Shown here in pieces: positions 1 through 8,520 of a stretch of DNA of 64,000 bases. Position 1 is the stretch's first letter; each line of letters begins with the position of its first letter. The translations under genes were made by a program, and so were the position numbers. Origin of the DNA: Sugiyamaella lignohabitans (taxonomy: Eukaryota > Ascomycota > Dipodascomycetes > Dipodascales > Trichomonascaceae); assembly GCF_001640025.1 (NCBI RefSeq), contig NC_031674.1:1736001-1800000 (forward strand), read 5' to 3'. A model generated the notes under the pieces. The model was not told the origin of the DNA. It was given only the letters and a program-made list of their open reading frames with translations, and did no database searches.

Positions 1-1725
1 GGCTCATTTGGCTCGGGTGGTAATTTCCGTAACATGGGTGATAGAAATGTTTCTGGATCTTTTGGTGGTAACATGGGAGGTGGTCACAAGGGACTCAGTA
101 GAATGTCTTCTTCGACCAATCTCGGCGCTTCAATGGGTTCTAAGAGTGGTAGACAAGGTTCATCCAAGAGAAGAGGTGGTGGTGACAGACAAGGATCGAA
201 CCGTGGTGGAGACCATGGCGGTGCTCATGGCAGTCATAACGGTCCTAATGATGGATCTGCCCCAGCAGCACCAGCTGCTCCTGCTGAGAAGCTTGTCAGA
301 TCAGCCAATGCTTGGGTACCAAAAGTACGAACTGCTAAGCCAGCTGACGAAAATGCATTATTATCGCCCGAAGAGGTGCAAAGAAAGGTCAACTCTCTTC
401 TTAATAAGATGACTCTTGAGAACTTTGACCGTATCTCTCAGCAAATCATGGAAATTACTGATCAATCCAAGAAGGAGAAGGACGGTCGTACTTTAAGACA
501 GGTAATTGAATTGACATTTGCCAAGGCTGTAGATGAACCTCACTGGTCGAAAATGTATGCACAATTCTGTCGTCAAATGACATCTAAGGTTGACAAGGAC
601 ATTGAAGACGAGAATGTCAAGGATGCTAAGAACAATCCAGTTAAGGGAGGAGCTCTTTTCAGAAAGTATTTGCTTACCAGATGTCAAGAAGAGTTTGAAC
701 GTGGTTGGACTGACAAGTTGCCAACCAACCCTGACGGTTCAGCTATTGACCCCGAGGTCATGTCCGATGAGTATTATGTCATGGTGACTGCCAAGAGAAG
801 AGGTCTTGGTTTGATTCGTTTCATTGGTGAATTGTACATGTTGGAGCTGTTGTCGGAGAAGATCATTCATGCTTGTATCACCAAACTGTGTAGTCAAGAC
901 GACCCTAGTGAGGATGTTATTGAATCACTTTGTCAATTGATGACCACTGTGGGAGGTACTTTAGAAGCCACTACTACTCTTAAGACGCATTTCGAGTACT
1001 ACTTTGAACGAATGGACTTTTTCCGCAAGAAGGAGGGTTTGCCCAGTCGTCTGAAGTTCATGATTATGGACGTTCTCGATCTGAGAAAGGCGAAATGGCA
1101 GAACAAGCGACTTGACAAGGGTCCCAAGACCCTTTCCGAGATCCACGATGAGGCTGCTCGTAAGCAACAAGCTGAAGAAGCTGCTAGACAAGTTCGTAAC
1201 AACCGTTCTGGTCGTGGTTTAGGAGGTTCATACAGAGGAGATGCTCGTGGCGATGCTCGATCCGACTCGTTGAGATCCAGTAATATGATGGCCGGAGATC
1301 TGAGTAAAATCGGCATGATCCGAAGCCAGAGCGGTCACCAGACCCTTGGCCCTTCGTCTATGTTAAACAGAGATGTCGGTGGTAGTGGAAGTAGCCGAAA
1401 ATCTACCTCGTCAGCTGGTCTTTCGTTGTCTAAAGAAGGATCTAGAACCCCCAGTCAGAACACCCGGGCCAATATCTTTGAGCACCTGAATTCTGACGAG
1501 GAGTCTGGCAAGGATGATAAGAAGAGTGACGAAGAGGACACTAAAGACACTTCAGCTTCTGCTGCTGCTGCATCTGTTTCCAGCGAGTCAGTTACGAAAT
1601 CTGCTGAAAGTTCGCCAGAAAAGCCCGTTGCTGCCAGTGCCACTAGCAGTGAGCCATCTGAGACCGAGCCAACCGCAGAAACTGCTGCTGTTGCAACGTC
1701 TGAAGCTGCTGAAACCCAAGACTAA
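1..1725 (+). CDS. TIF4631: Translation initiation factor eIF4G, C-terminal part (5' end outside window)
   Basis: The scaffold of the eIF4F cap-binding complex, which links eIF4E, eIF4A and poly(A)-binding protein in the cytoplasm. The frame is open from base 1, so the gene starts before the window; 574 residues are visible. A Gly/Ser/Arg-rich stretch (about visible residues 1-80) precedes a full MIF4G domain (about 125-365) with the typical start SLLNKMTLENFDRI and the block GLGLIRFIGELY. After it come Arg-rich RNA-binding-like stretches and an acidic Ser/Ala/Glu-rich tail ending AAETQD. The N-terminal eIF4E- and PABP-binding regions are not visible. Two yeast paralogues exist, so the symbol is a family-level call. 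It is one of the few genes here without a sense-oriented DHE close to its stop; the nearest copy (2000-2055) faces the convergent neighbour. Confidence 0.93.
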   Translation, partial: GSFGSGGNFRNMGDRNVSGSFGGNMGGGHKGLSRMSSSTNLGASMGSKSGRQGSSKRRGGGDRQGSNRGGDHGGAHGSHNGPNDGSAPAAPAAPAEKLVRSANAWVPKVRTAKPADENALLSPEEVQRKVNSLLNKMTLENFDRISQQIMEITDQSKKEKDGRTLRQVIELTFAKAVDEPHWSKMYAQFCRQMTSKVDKDIEDENVKDAKNNPVKGGALFRKYLLTRCQEEFERGWTDKLPTNPDGSAIDPEVMSDEYYVMVTAKRRGLGLIRFIGELYMLELLSEKIIHACITKLCSQDDPSEDVIESLCQLMTTVGGTLEATTTLKTHFEYYFERMDFFRKKEGLPSRLKFMIMDVLDLRKAKWQNKRLDKGPKTLSEIHDEAARKQQAEEAARQVRNNRSGRGLGGSYRGDARGDARSDSLRSSNMMAGDLSKIGMIRSQSGHQTLGPSSMLNRDVGGSGSSRKSTSSAGLSLSKEGSRTPSQNTRANIFEHLNSDEESGKDDKKSDEEDTKDTSASAAAASVSSESVTKSAESSPEKPVAASATSSEPSETEPTAETAAVATSEAAETQD

Positions 1726-2069
1726 GTTTGTCACCCCATCCACGGTCGTCTCACCAGGCAGGCGACCAAAGGATGAGCCTCTGTCGACTCGTCACAAACA
1801 AAAAAAGAGACGAGAGAGACGCTGGCAAGACACTTTGAATGCATATAAAATAATCCCCGTCTAGATCTGAGCTCCCGCTACTACGTGTATATGCAGGTTC
1901 GGCCCAAAAGTTTTTTTACGTACCTTTTGAACTATTTGTTTATGTTATATTTGCTATATTGTAAGAAGAAGCATCGACCAGCCACCACGAACGCAGCCAC
2001 TCCTGCGAAGCAGGAGCAACCAGGGTCTGGGGCGGAGCCCCAGCCGCCGGAGGCAGTCTAACCACCCCC
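1726..2069. other. Intergenic, convergent 3' flanks
   Basis: Holds the 3' flanks of the eIF4G gene and of the minus-strand membrane-protein gene. AT-rich around 1910-1965, with one DHE at its right end. No gene seen. Confidence 0.7.
2000..2055 (-). repeat. DHE, type A, solo
   Basis: Reference type-A copy, 56 bp. Read on the minus strand: TGCCTCCGGCGG, hairpin 1 CTGGGGC-TCC-GCCCCAG (7-bp stem, 3-nt loop), linker ACCCTGGTTG, hairpin 2 CTCCTGC-TTC-GCAGGAG. It begins about 15 nt after the stop codon of the minus-strand gene ending at 2070 and lies in that gene's sense orientation. Confidence 0.95.
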
Positions 2070-3068
2070 CTACGGATGCTCGTCGGCGTAATTAGCAAGA
2101 TGGTGGAGTCTTTTGACGACGCGACGGCCATAGTGGACCCTTCGTCGGGGTTGTGCTGTCGTTTGGAGGTCATTCTCGTCGCTGGAGTGTGGATTTTGCG
2201 TCAATTCGAGCTCGTCGGATTTGCCCAGCGTCCCGTAGGGGTACTTATTAACGGCAGAGGAGTTGAAAGAGCGTCGTTTTGAGCTGCGAGAGAGCGTAAC
2301 GGCATAGGATCGAGGGTGCGAGTTGCGGCCCCAGATTCGATTCGTGATATCGGGCAGAAGCGTATCGATAGTATCCGCAAGCCAGCTGTTTTGTTCGTTG
2401 GCAACAGCAGCACGTCTGGCAGCAACAGGAGACGACTCGTCAGGCCGCCAACCTGTGACAAACACATCAGTTTCATGAGCAATGTCAGAAGTAACCGACG
2501 ACGAAACGTAGAACGTATTTGCCCGAAACAGCGAGCGACGGTGAACTACAGCCTTGTCAAGACCGAGCTGATGGATCTGCCAGGGGATTTTCAGGCCTGT
2601 GAACCTGTTAGCAGTACTGATAGGAGCTCTGTTCCAGAACAGTTCGTGGATCACACCAAAATCGAGCTCACCGGTCTCACAGCCAGTAAACCCTGCGCCG
2701 CGAGACAGAAGAGACTTGTTCGCCAATTTTCCAGCAGACTTTTTTTCACGTTTATAGTCTGGAGTGATGAGAACCATGACGATATACGAGAACAGTAGAG
2801 CAATCTCCAGAGGAATAATTACGAAAAAGTACGTCGCAGACACTCCTAGAGCCACCAAATCCCGCAGGAAAAAAATGCTTTTAATCACAAACACACAGCT
2901 CATCAACGCCAAATTCACCAACATCCGGTACACAGTAAACGACCAGGTCCCTCTGAACCTTCGCTCTGCGCTGATAAGCAGCTCGTCCAGTTCCGGGTCC
3001 GGCCATACCCCATCCAGAAACTCCTCCTTGTCACTCGCATCCCCTTCTCTCGACCTTTCAGCAGCCAT
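2070..3068 (-). CDS. Unknown membrane protein, hydrophobic N-terminal third
   Basis: An uninterrupted 332-residue frame. An in-frame TGA 15 nt upstream fixes the start at 3068. An acidic N-terminus (about residues 1-35) is followed by a long hydrophobic zone (about 48-102) that can hold two membrane segments. The remaining 230 residues are hydrophilic and rich in basic and Ser residues. I do not recognise a family; a resemblance to nuclear-rim proteins of the Nur1 type was considered but I see no clear motif. The start lies only 59 nt downstream of the stop of the preceding gene on the same strand, very tight for a yeast, and no DHE separates the two. A DHE follows this gene's own stop. Confidence 0.7.
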   Translation of the reverse strand: MAAERSREGDASDKEEFLDGVWPDPELDELLISAERRFRGTWSFTVYRMLVNLALMSCVFVIKSIFFLRDLVALGVSATYFFVIIPLEIALLFSYIVMVLITPDYKREKKSAGKLANKSLLSRGAGFTGCETGELDFGVIHELFWNRAPISTANRFTGLKIPWQIHQLGLDKAVVHRRSLFRANTFYVSSSVTSDIAHETDVFVTGWRPDESSPVAARRAAVANEQNSWLADTIDTLLPDITNRIWGRNSHPRSYAVTLSRSSKRRSFNSSAVNKYPYGTLGKSDELELTQNPHSSDENDLQTTAQPRRRVHYGRRVVKRLHHLANYADEHP

Positions 3069-3127
3069 TTCAGCTTCACCTCAATCCGACCCTCACTGTT
3101 CGGAAACCAAGTCACTAGCTCACCTGC

Positions 3128-3920
3128 TCAGACGAAACCCACTCTATAAATACCCAGCATACAAACCCTGGCAACCTGACTCGTCGCCTCGGCCGCTACC
3201 TGCCCCACAGACGACAGGTCACTCGCGGCCCTCATCTCCTGATACCAAAGATCTACACTCGTTAGCTGCCTCACTTCTGGGAGGGGGTGTGCCTCCGGCG
3301 GCTGGGGCTCCGCCCCAGACCCTGGTTGCTCCTCTCGCTTCGCTCGAGTCGTTGCTAGGGGGTCCGGGAGCACCTGGAAGGGCTGTTTCTGTGCATAAAT
3401 CAGGCACTTGTGGGACTTACGGCCTTGATTTTTTCCGAGAAATGCGAAATTCCGGCGTAGACCAGCAGCACAGACGTTATCAGCACAAACGAGTAAATAA
3501 AAAACTGGTCCTTCACGGACTCGCGCTCTGCAATTCATGTTAGTAAATGAGGCACATCATTCACACCTTCCTCCTCCAAAACCCCCAAAACTGGCTGCTA
3601 CCGCCAACGCAACTCCTCGAGCGCAGCGAGAGGAGCAACCAGGGTCTGGGGCGGAGCCCCAGCCGCCGGAGGCACACCCACTTACGGAAACACGAGGTGG
3701 ACACGGCCGCCGGGTCGGTCAGATTCTGGCACAGCGGCGACTGCTCGGTGCAGAATTTGCGAGTGCAGTTGTTACAAGTCAGGAGTTCTTTGTTAGGGCC
3801 CAGCAAAGGCACGACGGTGTAATTGAGGCCGCAATCACACCGGCAGAGTTGTAGATACCCCTGAACGAGCTGGATTGCCAGGGCCGTGGCCAGCAGAGCC
3901 AGTGTCTTTTGGAAATGCAT
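3128..3920 (-). CDS. Small Cys-rich secretory-pathway membrane protein (3 exons)
   Basis: Exons 3686-3920, 3421-3527 and 3128-3238 (minus strand) give about 150 residues. The start at 3920 is the first ATG in frame and begins a signal peptide (about residues 1-21). A luminal domain follows with eight cysteines (26, 28, 30, 49, 52, 57, 64, 77), including a CxxCTRxFC motif, then one membrane segment (about 87-108). This resembles a conserved fungal family of unnamed membrane proteins known to me only as hypothetical. Intron 1 (158 bp) has GTAAGT and ACTAAC...TTGCAG. Intron 2 (182 bp) starts GTAAGT; its 3' site is taken at GGTATCAG because the nearer TAG would stop the frame, so the last exon is the least certain part. 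Each intron carries one DHE. Confidence 0.65.
3290..3351 (+). repeat. DHE, type B, solo, inside an intron
   Basis: Perfect hairpin 1; the tail hairpin is type B, ending GCTCGAGTCG. It lies in intron 2 of the Cys-rich membrane-protein gene, antisense to that gene, 69 nt from the 5' splice site. Confidence 0.93.
3617..3674 (-). repeat. DHE, type B, solo, inside an intron
   Basis: Lies in intron 1 of the same gene, in sense orientation, starting 11 nt after its 5' splice site. The tail hairpin loop is changed (GCAGC instead of GAAGC), while hairpin 1 is intact. Confidence 0.93.
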
Positions 3921-4780
3921 TGAATGGACTGGGTTTGTTTTGAAAGTTTCACAGGTAACAGAGACGACACGGATGAATTGGTTCAGCAGAAAAAATCCAG
4001 GAAAAAAATTCACTATTGAGAAATAAATGGTTGATGGAGTGTCGGAGTTGGTGCGAGAAACGTGGTTTTATATTCTCCAGCCAGCAGGAACTGCTGATCT
4101 CTCGCTCCCTGATAACGATCACGTGATGTGTGATCTAAAATGTGGTAATTTTGGCGGTGGGTAAGGGTAAATGAGGCAAGTCGAGAGAGAGGCAAGGCTG
4201 AGGATGGATGGAGAGAGAAGCAGCAGCGGCGGGAGATACTCATTTGTTTGTAAGAGTCCACAACGCACAGTTCGGAGAGAGTGTGTGTGTTTGTAATATC
4301 TACAGCTGAGTGGCATTTGAGAAGTTAGCAATTGTAACAGCGAATTAAAACGACCTGAGAACCTGAGATTTGAGATTGAAGGTGACAAAGGGTTTAGTGA
4401 GTTGGGAATTGAACGACCAGTGAATTGAAGAACACGAACGAAGATTGAATCGACGACTGAATCGAAGACATTTTTTGACAGTCGAGAAGAGATTGAAGAA
4501 TCAGAATCAGATCAAAGAATCAAAAATCATTTGCTAAGTGTTTTGGTATTCCAGATTCAGATTTAGTTATCAGTTAACGAAACGACATACGACGAGACAC
4601 GACGAGAAACGAGAGATAGAAGCTTCTCGTAATCCACTTTCGTACTGTGTAAGAGACAAGTTTGGTATCAAGTTCTCCTGAATTAGCATCAGCATCTTCT
4701 GACTACAGAGTACAACAAAGTACATCTATAAAACTCCAGTTACTATCCGTTATTAACGTAACGTATCGACGAATCATATA
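3921..4780. other. Divergent promoter region
   Basis: Separates the minus-strand Cys-rich membrane-protein gene from RPT6 on the plus strand. The RPT6-proximal 450 bp (about 4320-4780) is strongly purine-biased on the plus strand (GA/CGA repeats such as GACGAGACACGACGAG), typical of a long 5' leader. No ORF I would support. Confidence 0.6.
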
Positions 4781-6049
4781 ATGGCAACAGCAGTGGCGGC
4801 TTCGTCAGTGCCTCAACCGGCTACTAGCAGTAATGCGACCGGATCCACTAAACTTAGTGGCCAAAAGTCGAATGCCGAGAGTGGCGTGGTTCCTTTTTTT
4901 GCACAAAAAATTGAAGAAACCGAGTTTCAAATCAATGAAAAGACCCAGAACTTGAGACGTCTCGAGGCCCAGCGCAACGCACTTAATGCCAAAGTGCGTC
5001 TATTGAAGGAAGAACTTCAACTGTTACAAGAACCTGGGTCATATGTTGGAGAAGTGGTTAAAGTCATGGGAAAGGAAAAAGTTCTTGTTAAAGTCCATCC
5101 CGAGGGGAAATACGTGGTTGATATCGCGTCGGATATCGATATTAAAAAGATCACTCCCAGTCTTCGAGTGTGTCTGCGATCCGATTCGTACCAATTACAC
5201 CAGATCTTGCCTAATAAAGTGGATCCTCTGGTGTCTTTGATGATGGTGGAAAAGGTTCCTGACAGTACTTTTGACATGGTCGGTGGTTTAGATAAACAGA
5301 TCAAGGAGATTAAAGAGGTCATTGAACTGCCTGTTAAGCATCCTGAACTTTTTGAGTCACTTGGAATTGCCCAACCTAAAGGTGTAATTCTGTATGGACC
5401 TCCTGGTACCGGAAAGACTCTGTTGGCCCGTGCTGTGGCCCATCATACCGAATGTAAATTTATTCGTGTCAGCGGTTCCGAGCTGGTACAAAAGTATATC
5501 GGTGAGGGTTCGAGAATGGTCCGTGAGTTGTTTGTTATGGCCCGTGAGCATGCTCCCAGTATTATTTTCATGGACGAGATCGATTCCATTGGATCCAGTC
5601 GTGTAGAGGGTTCGAGCGGTGGTGATTCCGAAGTACAAAGAACCATGTTGGAGTTATTAAACCAGTTGGACGGATTCGAGTCTTCTAAAGATATCAAGAT
5701 CATTATGGCCACCAATCGTCTGGATATTCTAGATCCTGCTCTGTTAAGGCCTGGTCGTATCGACCGTAAAATCGAGTTCCCTCCACCCACTGTTGAGGCC
5801 CGTACCGATATTCTGCGGATCCACTCGCGATCTATGAACCTGACCCGTGGCATCAATCTCCGCAAGATTGCCGAGAAAATGAACGGCTGCTCCGGTGCCG
5901 AAGTCAAGGGTGTCTGTACCGAAGCCGGTATGTACGCACTCCGTGAACGTCGTATCCACGTCAACCAAGAAGACTTCGAGCTCGCCGTGGCCAAGGTTAT
6001 GTCCCGCAACGACGAGGGCCAAATCTCCCTCGCCAAGTTCTTTAAATAG
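4781..6049 (+). CDS. RPT6: 26S proteasome regulatory ATPase Rpt6
   Basis: 422 residues, close to the usual length for this subunit. It is one of six AAA ATPases in the base of the 19S regulatory particle, which unfold ubiquitinated substrates and feed them into the 20S core. N-terminal coiled coil (about residues 45-85, heptads around [20 protein letters not shown]), OB domain, then the AAA domain with Walker A GPPGTGKT at 206-213, Walker B IIFMDEID at 261-268, sensor ATNR and the arginine-finger region RPGRIDRKI. It ends LAKFFK, the short hydrophobic Rpt6-type tail. No intron. CTG codons fall on the conserved Leu of [11 protein letters not shown], which shows that CTG is read as Leu in this organism. 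Confidence 0.97.
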   Translation: MATAVAASSVPQPATSSNATGSTKLSGQKSNAESGVVPFFAQKIEETEFQINEKTQNLRRLEAQRNALNAKVRLLKEELQLLQEPGSYVGEVVKVMGKEKVLVKVHPEGKYVVDIASDIDIKKITPSLRVCLRSDSYQLHQILPNKVDPLVSLMMVEKVPDSTFDMVGGLDKQIKEIKEVIELPVKHPELFESLGIAQPKGVILYGPPGTGKTLLARAVAHHTECKFIRVSGSELVQKYIGEGSRMVRELFVMAREHAPSIIFMDEIDSIGSSRVEGSSGGDSEVQRTMLELLNQLDGFESSKDIKIIMATNRLDILDPALLRPGRIDRKIEFPPPTVEARTDILRIHSRSMNLTRGINLRKIAEKMNGCSGAEVKGVCTEAGMYALRERRIHVNQEDFELAVAKVMSRNDEGQISLAKFFK

Positions 6050-6096
6050 TCTTTTTCCCTATCTAATACAATCCTCTTCATCCTCTGTCCCCCCTC

Positions 6097-6152
6097 TGCC
6101 TCCGGCGGCTGGGGCTCCGCCCCAGACCCGGGTTACTCCTGCTTCGCAGGAG
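6097..6152 (+). repeat. DHE, type A, solo
   Basis: Sense-oriented to RPT6, about 47 nt after its stop. Two linker substitutions (CCCGGGTTA); both stems intact. Confidence 0.93.
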
Positions 6153-6200
6153 TGGCTGGGACCGTGGCCGGCTGGAGAGGGTTCGACCTGCTGGTGGGTC

Positions 6201-6316
6201 GTGAGAGAGGATCGTGCTTTGAGGTGATAGGTGAAGCTATTTGGTACGTCATATGCTTGTGAGAGAGGATCGTGCTTTGAGGTGATAGGTGAAGCTATTT
6301 GGTACGTCATATGCTT
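6201..6316. repeat. 58-bp perfect tandem duplication
   Basis: 6201-6258 and 6259-6316 are the same 58-bp sequence (starting GTGAGAGAGGATCGTG, ending around CATATGCTT), joined head to tail. No mismatch seen, so the duplication is recent or maintained. Non-coding. Confidence 0.9.
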
Positions 6317-6477
6317 TCTCCCAATCTTTTTGGACCAGGGAGATTCGATGTCCATTCTGATATAGTAAGTGGTCCTCTAGTGCCCCTGGAAATAAATATT
6401 ATTAATTTATTATATGTTACGTCGGAAATGCCAGAAATCCGGTGAGACACCCATCTAAGGCGTGTGTTGTGAGGCCT

Positions 6478-6530
6478 CCATCTCCATCTCCAACTACAAC
6501 TACAACTACAACTACAACTCCAGCTCCAAC
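6478..6530. repeat. Short CCATCT / CAACTA microsatellite
   Basis: Imperfect tri/hexanucleotide run: CTCCAT repeats, then ACAACT repeats, then CCAGCTCC. Non-coding. Confidence 0.75.
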
Positions 6531-6794
6531 TCAAGTCGAGTCATTTTAAGAAACATATTATACTAATCTAATAGATAATTAATAATTAGGTTTCTAGTTA
6601 GATCGAGACAGAAGGGGCAGCTTCACGGGTTCTGACAGAATAATAAAAGCACAACAAATTTTGGTTGTGCTATCTCAGGAGTGGTATCCACACTCTCTAA
6701 CGTCTTAGATCCCCCAAAAAATCCCTGTCTCACATCCCTGTCTCACTCACCACCCGGTACTCTGGTTACCCCTCGCTGACCACAGTCCCAGTCA

Positions 6795-6850
6795 CTCCTG
6801 CGAAGCAGGAGCAACCAGGGTCTGGGGCGGAGCCCCAGCCGCCGGAGGCA
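6795..6850 (-). repeat. DHE, type A, solo
   Basis: Sense-oriented to YNG2, about 85 nt after its stop. Canonical sequence. Confidence 0.95.
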
Positions 6851-6935
6851 AAAGGCGACAAAGGAGGAAGATGATGGTATTAATAAATAAATAAATAGAA
6901 ATAGGTTTGGTAAGAGGACCAGTTGGTTAGAGTAT

Positions 6936-8196
6936 TTACTTGCGTCGTTTGTTGGACGAGGTGTCTTTGAAGTCGGGACCGGCATCGCGGGCTTCTTTCC
7001 GTTCTTTGGTACAGGTAGGACAGTACCAGGTACCGGAAGGCGGTTCCTTCAAACCGACACAGTCGTAGTGGAACCATTCGTACTGACAGTCGGGGTTATC
7101 ACAGGCAACCATGTTTCCAAACGACACCTGTTGACATGTACAATAAAGAACCTCTTCTTCTTCACGAACAGCACTCGTTAGACCGCCATTATGACTGCCA
7201 ACACCTCCAGACATCGGGACACCTAATCCATTAGCGCTGTTCATAACAGCAGCAGAAGAAGCACCAAGAGGTCGGTTCGATGTATGTTTAACAGAAACTC
7301 CATTTGGAGACGAAGCTGCTGTCGATAAATCATCATCCATTGCCACCATTGCAAGACGTTGTCGTTTTGATGGCCGAGCTGATGCCATTGGAGTGGAACT
7401 CCGTGACGCGCCAGGAGCTGGTGAACCCCGTTTCCTGTCTGATCCCGATATTCCAGCAGTAATAGCAGTTGAAGAAGCCATTCTAGAACTGGCAAGAGCA
7501 CCACTTCTGCCACTAGTAGCGCCAGGTCCATGTGTCGACTCTCTACCAGCCGGAACCGACCCCTGTCTGGTCGACGGAGCCGAGTCGGTATTATACGAGG
7601 AATACAGACCATTTGATGCCGATGGCGATGCTGGTGCTAGAAGTCCTTCTTCCTCGAGTTTCTTAATATCGTCGTTCAGTTTCTTGACCTGTTTGGAAAT
7701 AATATAAAGCCCCGTATTGGCGAGATCGCACTTGGCCTGCTGGATACCCATGGCCTTCTCGAAATCAGCGCGAATCTTCGGATACGCCGCTGCCTCTTTC
7801 GGATTATCTGCCAACGACCCATTTGCCCGAATAAACTTATGAATCTGGTTATCGCGCTGTTGAATCCGTTTCCTCGTCTCATAAAACTTCATATCCTTAT
7901 CGCCAATCTCCTCGAGAATATACGCGATTTCCGCCGGCAAATTCGTCACTGGCTCATTAGTACTCTATCCACGCGTGGTTGGGGTCTGCCTCCGGCGGCT
8001 GGGGCTCCGCCCCAGACCCTGGTTGCTCCTCTCGCTTCGCTCGAGTCGTTTTTCTTCCTGGTCCCCACGCCTCTCCTGCGAAGCAGGAGCAACCAGGGTC
8101 TGGGGCGGAGCCCCAGCCGCCGGAGGCAAACCGGGCAAAAAAGTTCGTCAACTTACAATCCGACACGTACTGCTCCAGTACCGACGCCGCATCCAT
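6936..8196 (-). CDS. YNG2: ING-family NuA4 subunit Yng2 (PHD finger), 2 exons
   Basis: Exon 1 8157-8196 and exon 2 6936-7948 encode 350 residues. The spliced N-terminus [20 protein letters not shown] matches the ING domain of yeast Yng2. A long Ser/Ala-rich linker and a C-terminal PHD finger (about residues 284-326) follow, with the Cys4-His-Cys3 pattern around [21 protein letters not shown] and WYCPTC. Yng2 belongs to the NuA4 histone H4/H2A acetyltransferase; its PHD reads H3K4 methylation. The 208-bp intron (7949-8156) starts GTAAGT, has branch point ACTAAT and ends GAGCCAG; it is filled by one DHE composite. It is convergent with RPT6 and co-directional with SET9 upstream. Confidence 0.93.
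7987..8128. repeat. DHE composite (B+ / A-) inside the YNG2 intron
   Basis: B arm 7987-8048 and A arm 8073-8128 as an inverted pair around a 24-nt spacer (TTTTCTTCCTGGTCCCCACG). On the YNG2 sense strand the A arm comes first. It starts 28 nt after the 5' splice site and ends 38 nt before the 3' splice site. Without it the intron would be 66 bp. Confidence 0.95.
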
Positions 8197-8331
8197 CGTG
8201 AAACTTGTTTTGTAGCTGTTGTCTGGTGGTGAGTTCCGTTAGTCAGCTGCGTCACTTCTCCAACATCAGAAAATACAAATCCCTACTTCACCAGTCTCCT
8301 TACCCTGGTAGCCGCTCACGCGGGTGGGGTG

Positions 8332-8472
8332 TGCCTCCGGCGGCTGGGGCTCCGCCCCAGACCCTGGTTGCTCCTGCTTCGCAGGAGAGGTGTGGCGATA
8401 GTCGGAGAAACGACTCGAGCGGAGCGAGAGGAGCAGCCAGGGTCTGGGGCGGAGCCCCAGCCGCCGGAGGCA
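8332..8472. repeat. DHE composite (A+ / B-) between SET9 and YNG2
   Basis: A arm 8332-8387, B arm 8411-8472. The B arm is sense-oriented to SET9 and starts about 48 nt after its stop. The A arm faces the YNG2 start, 136 nt away. Confidence 0.95.
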
Positions 8473-8520
8473 GAGGGGGAAGAGGAGTAGTGGAGGTGGT
8501 AGTACAGGTTGAATAAATAT

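Larger units (their letters stand above)
6050..6935. other. Convergent 3' region between RPT6 and YNG2
   Basis: Contains two solo DHEs, one facing each gene, a 58-bp tandem duplication and a short CAACTA repeat. AT-rich around 6390-6420 and 6545-6600. No gene. Confidence 0.7.

Noticed and set aside
1..412. Overlapping second frame in the eIF4G gene
   Set aside because: Shadow frame of a clear coding region.
3537..3854. Several plus- and minus-strand ORFs of 60-200 codons overlapping DHEs (also at 8.0-8.5, 17.0-17.9, 28.0-28.7, 34.7-35.1 and 36 kb)
   Set aside because: They exist because the element is stop-free in all frames; they overlap real exons or introns of recognised genes.
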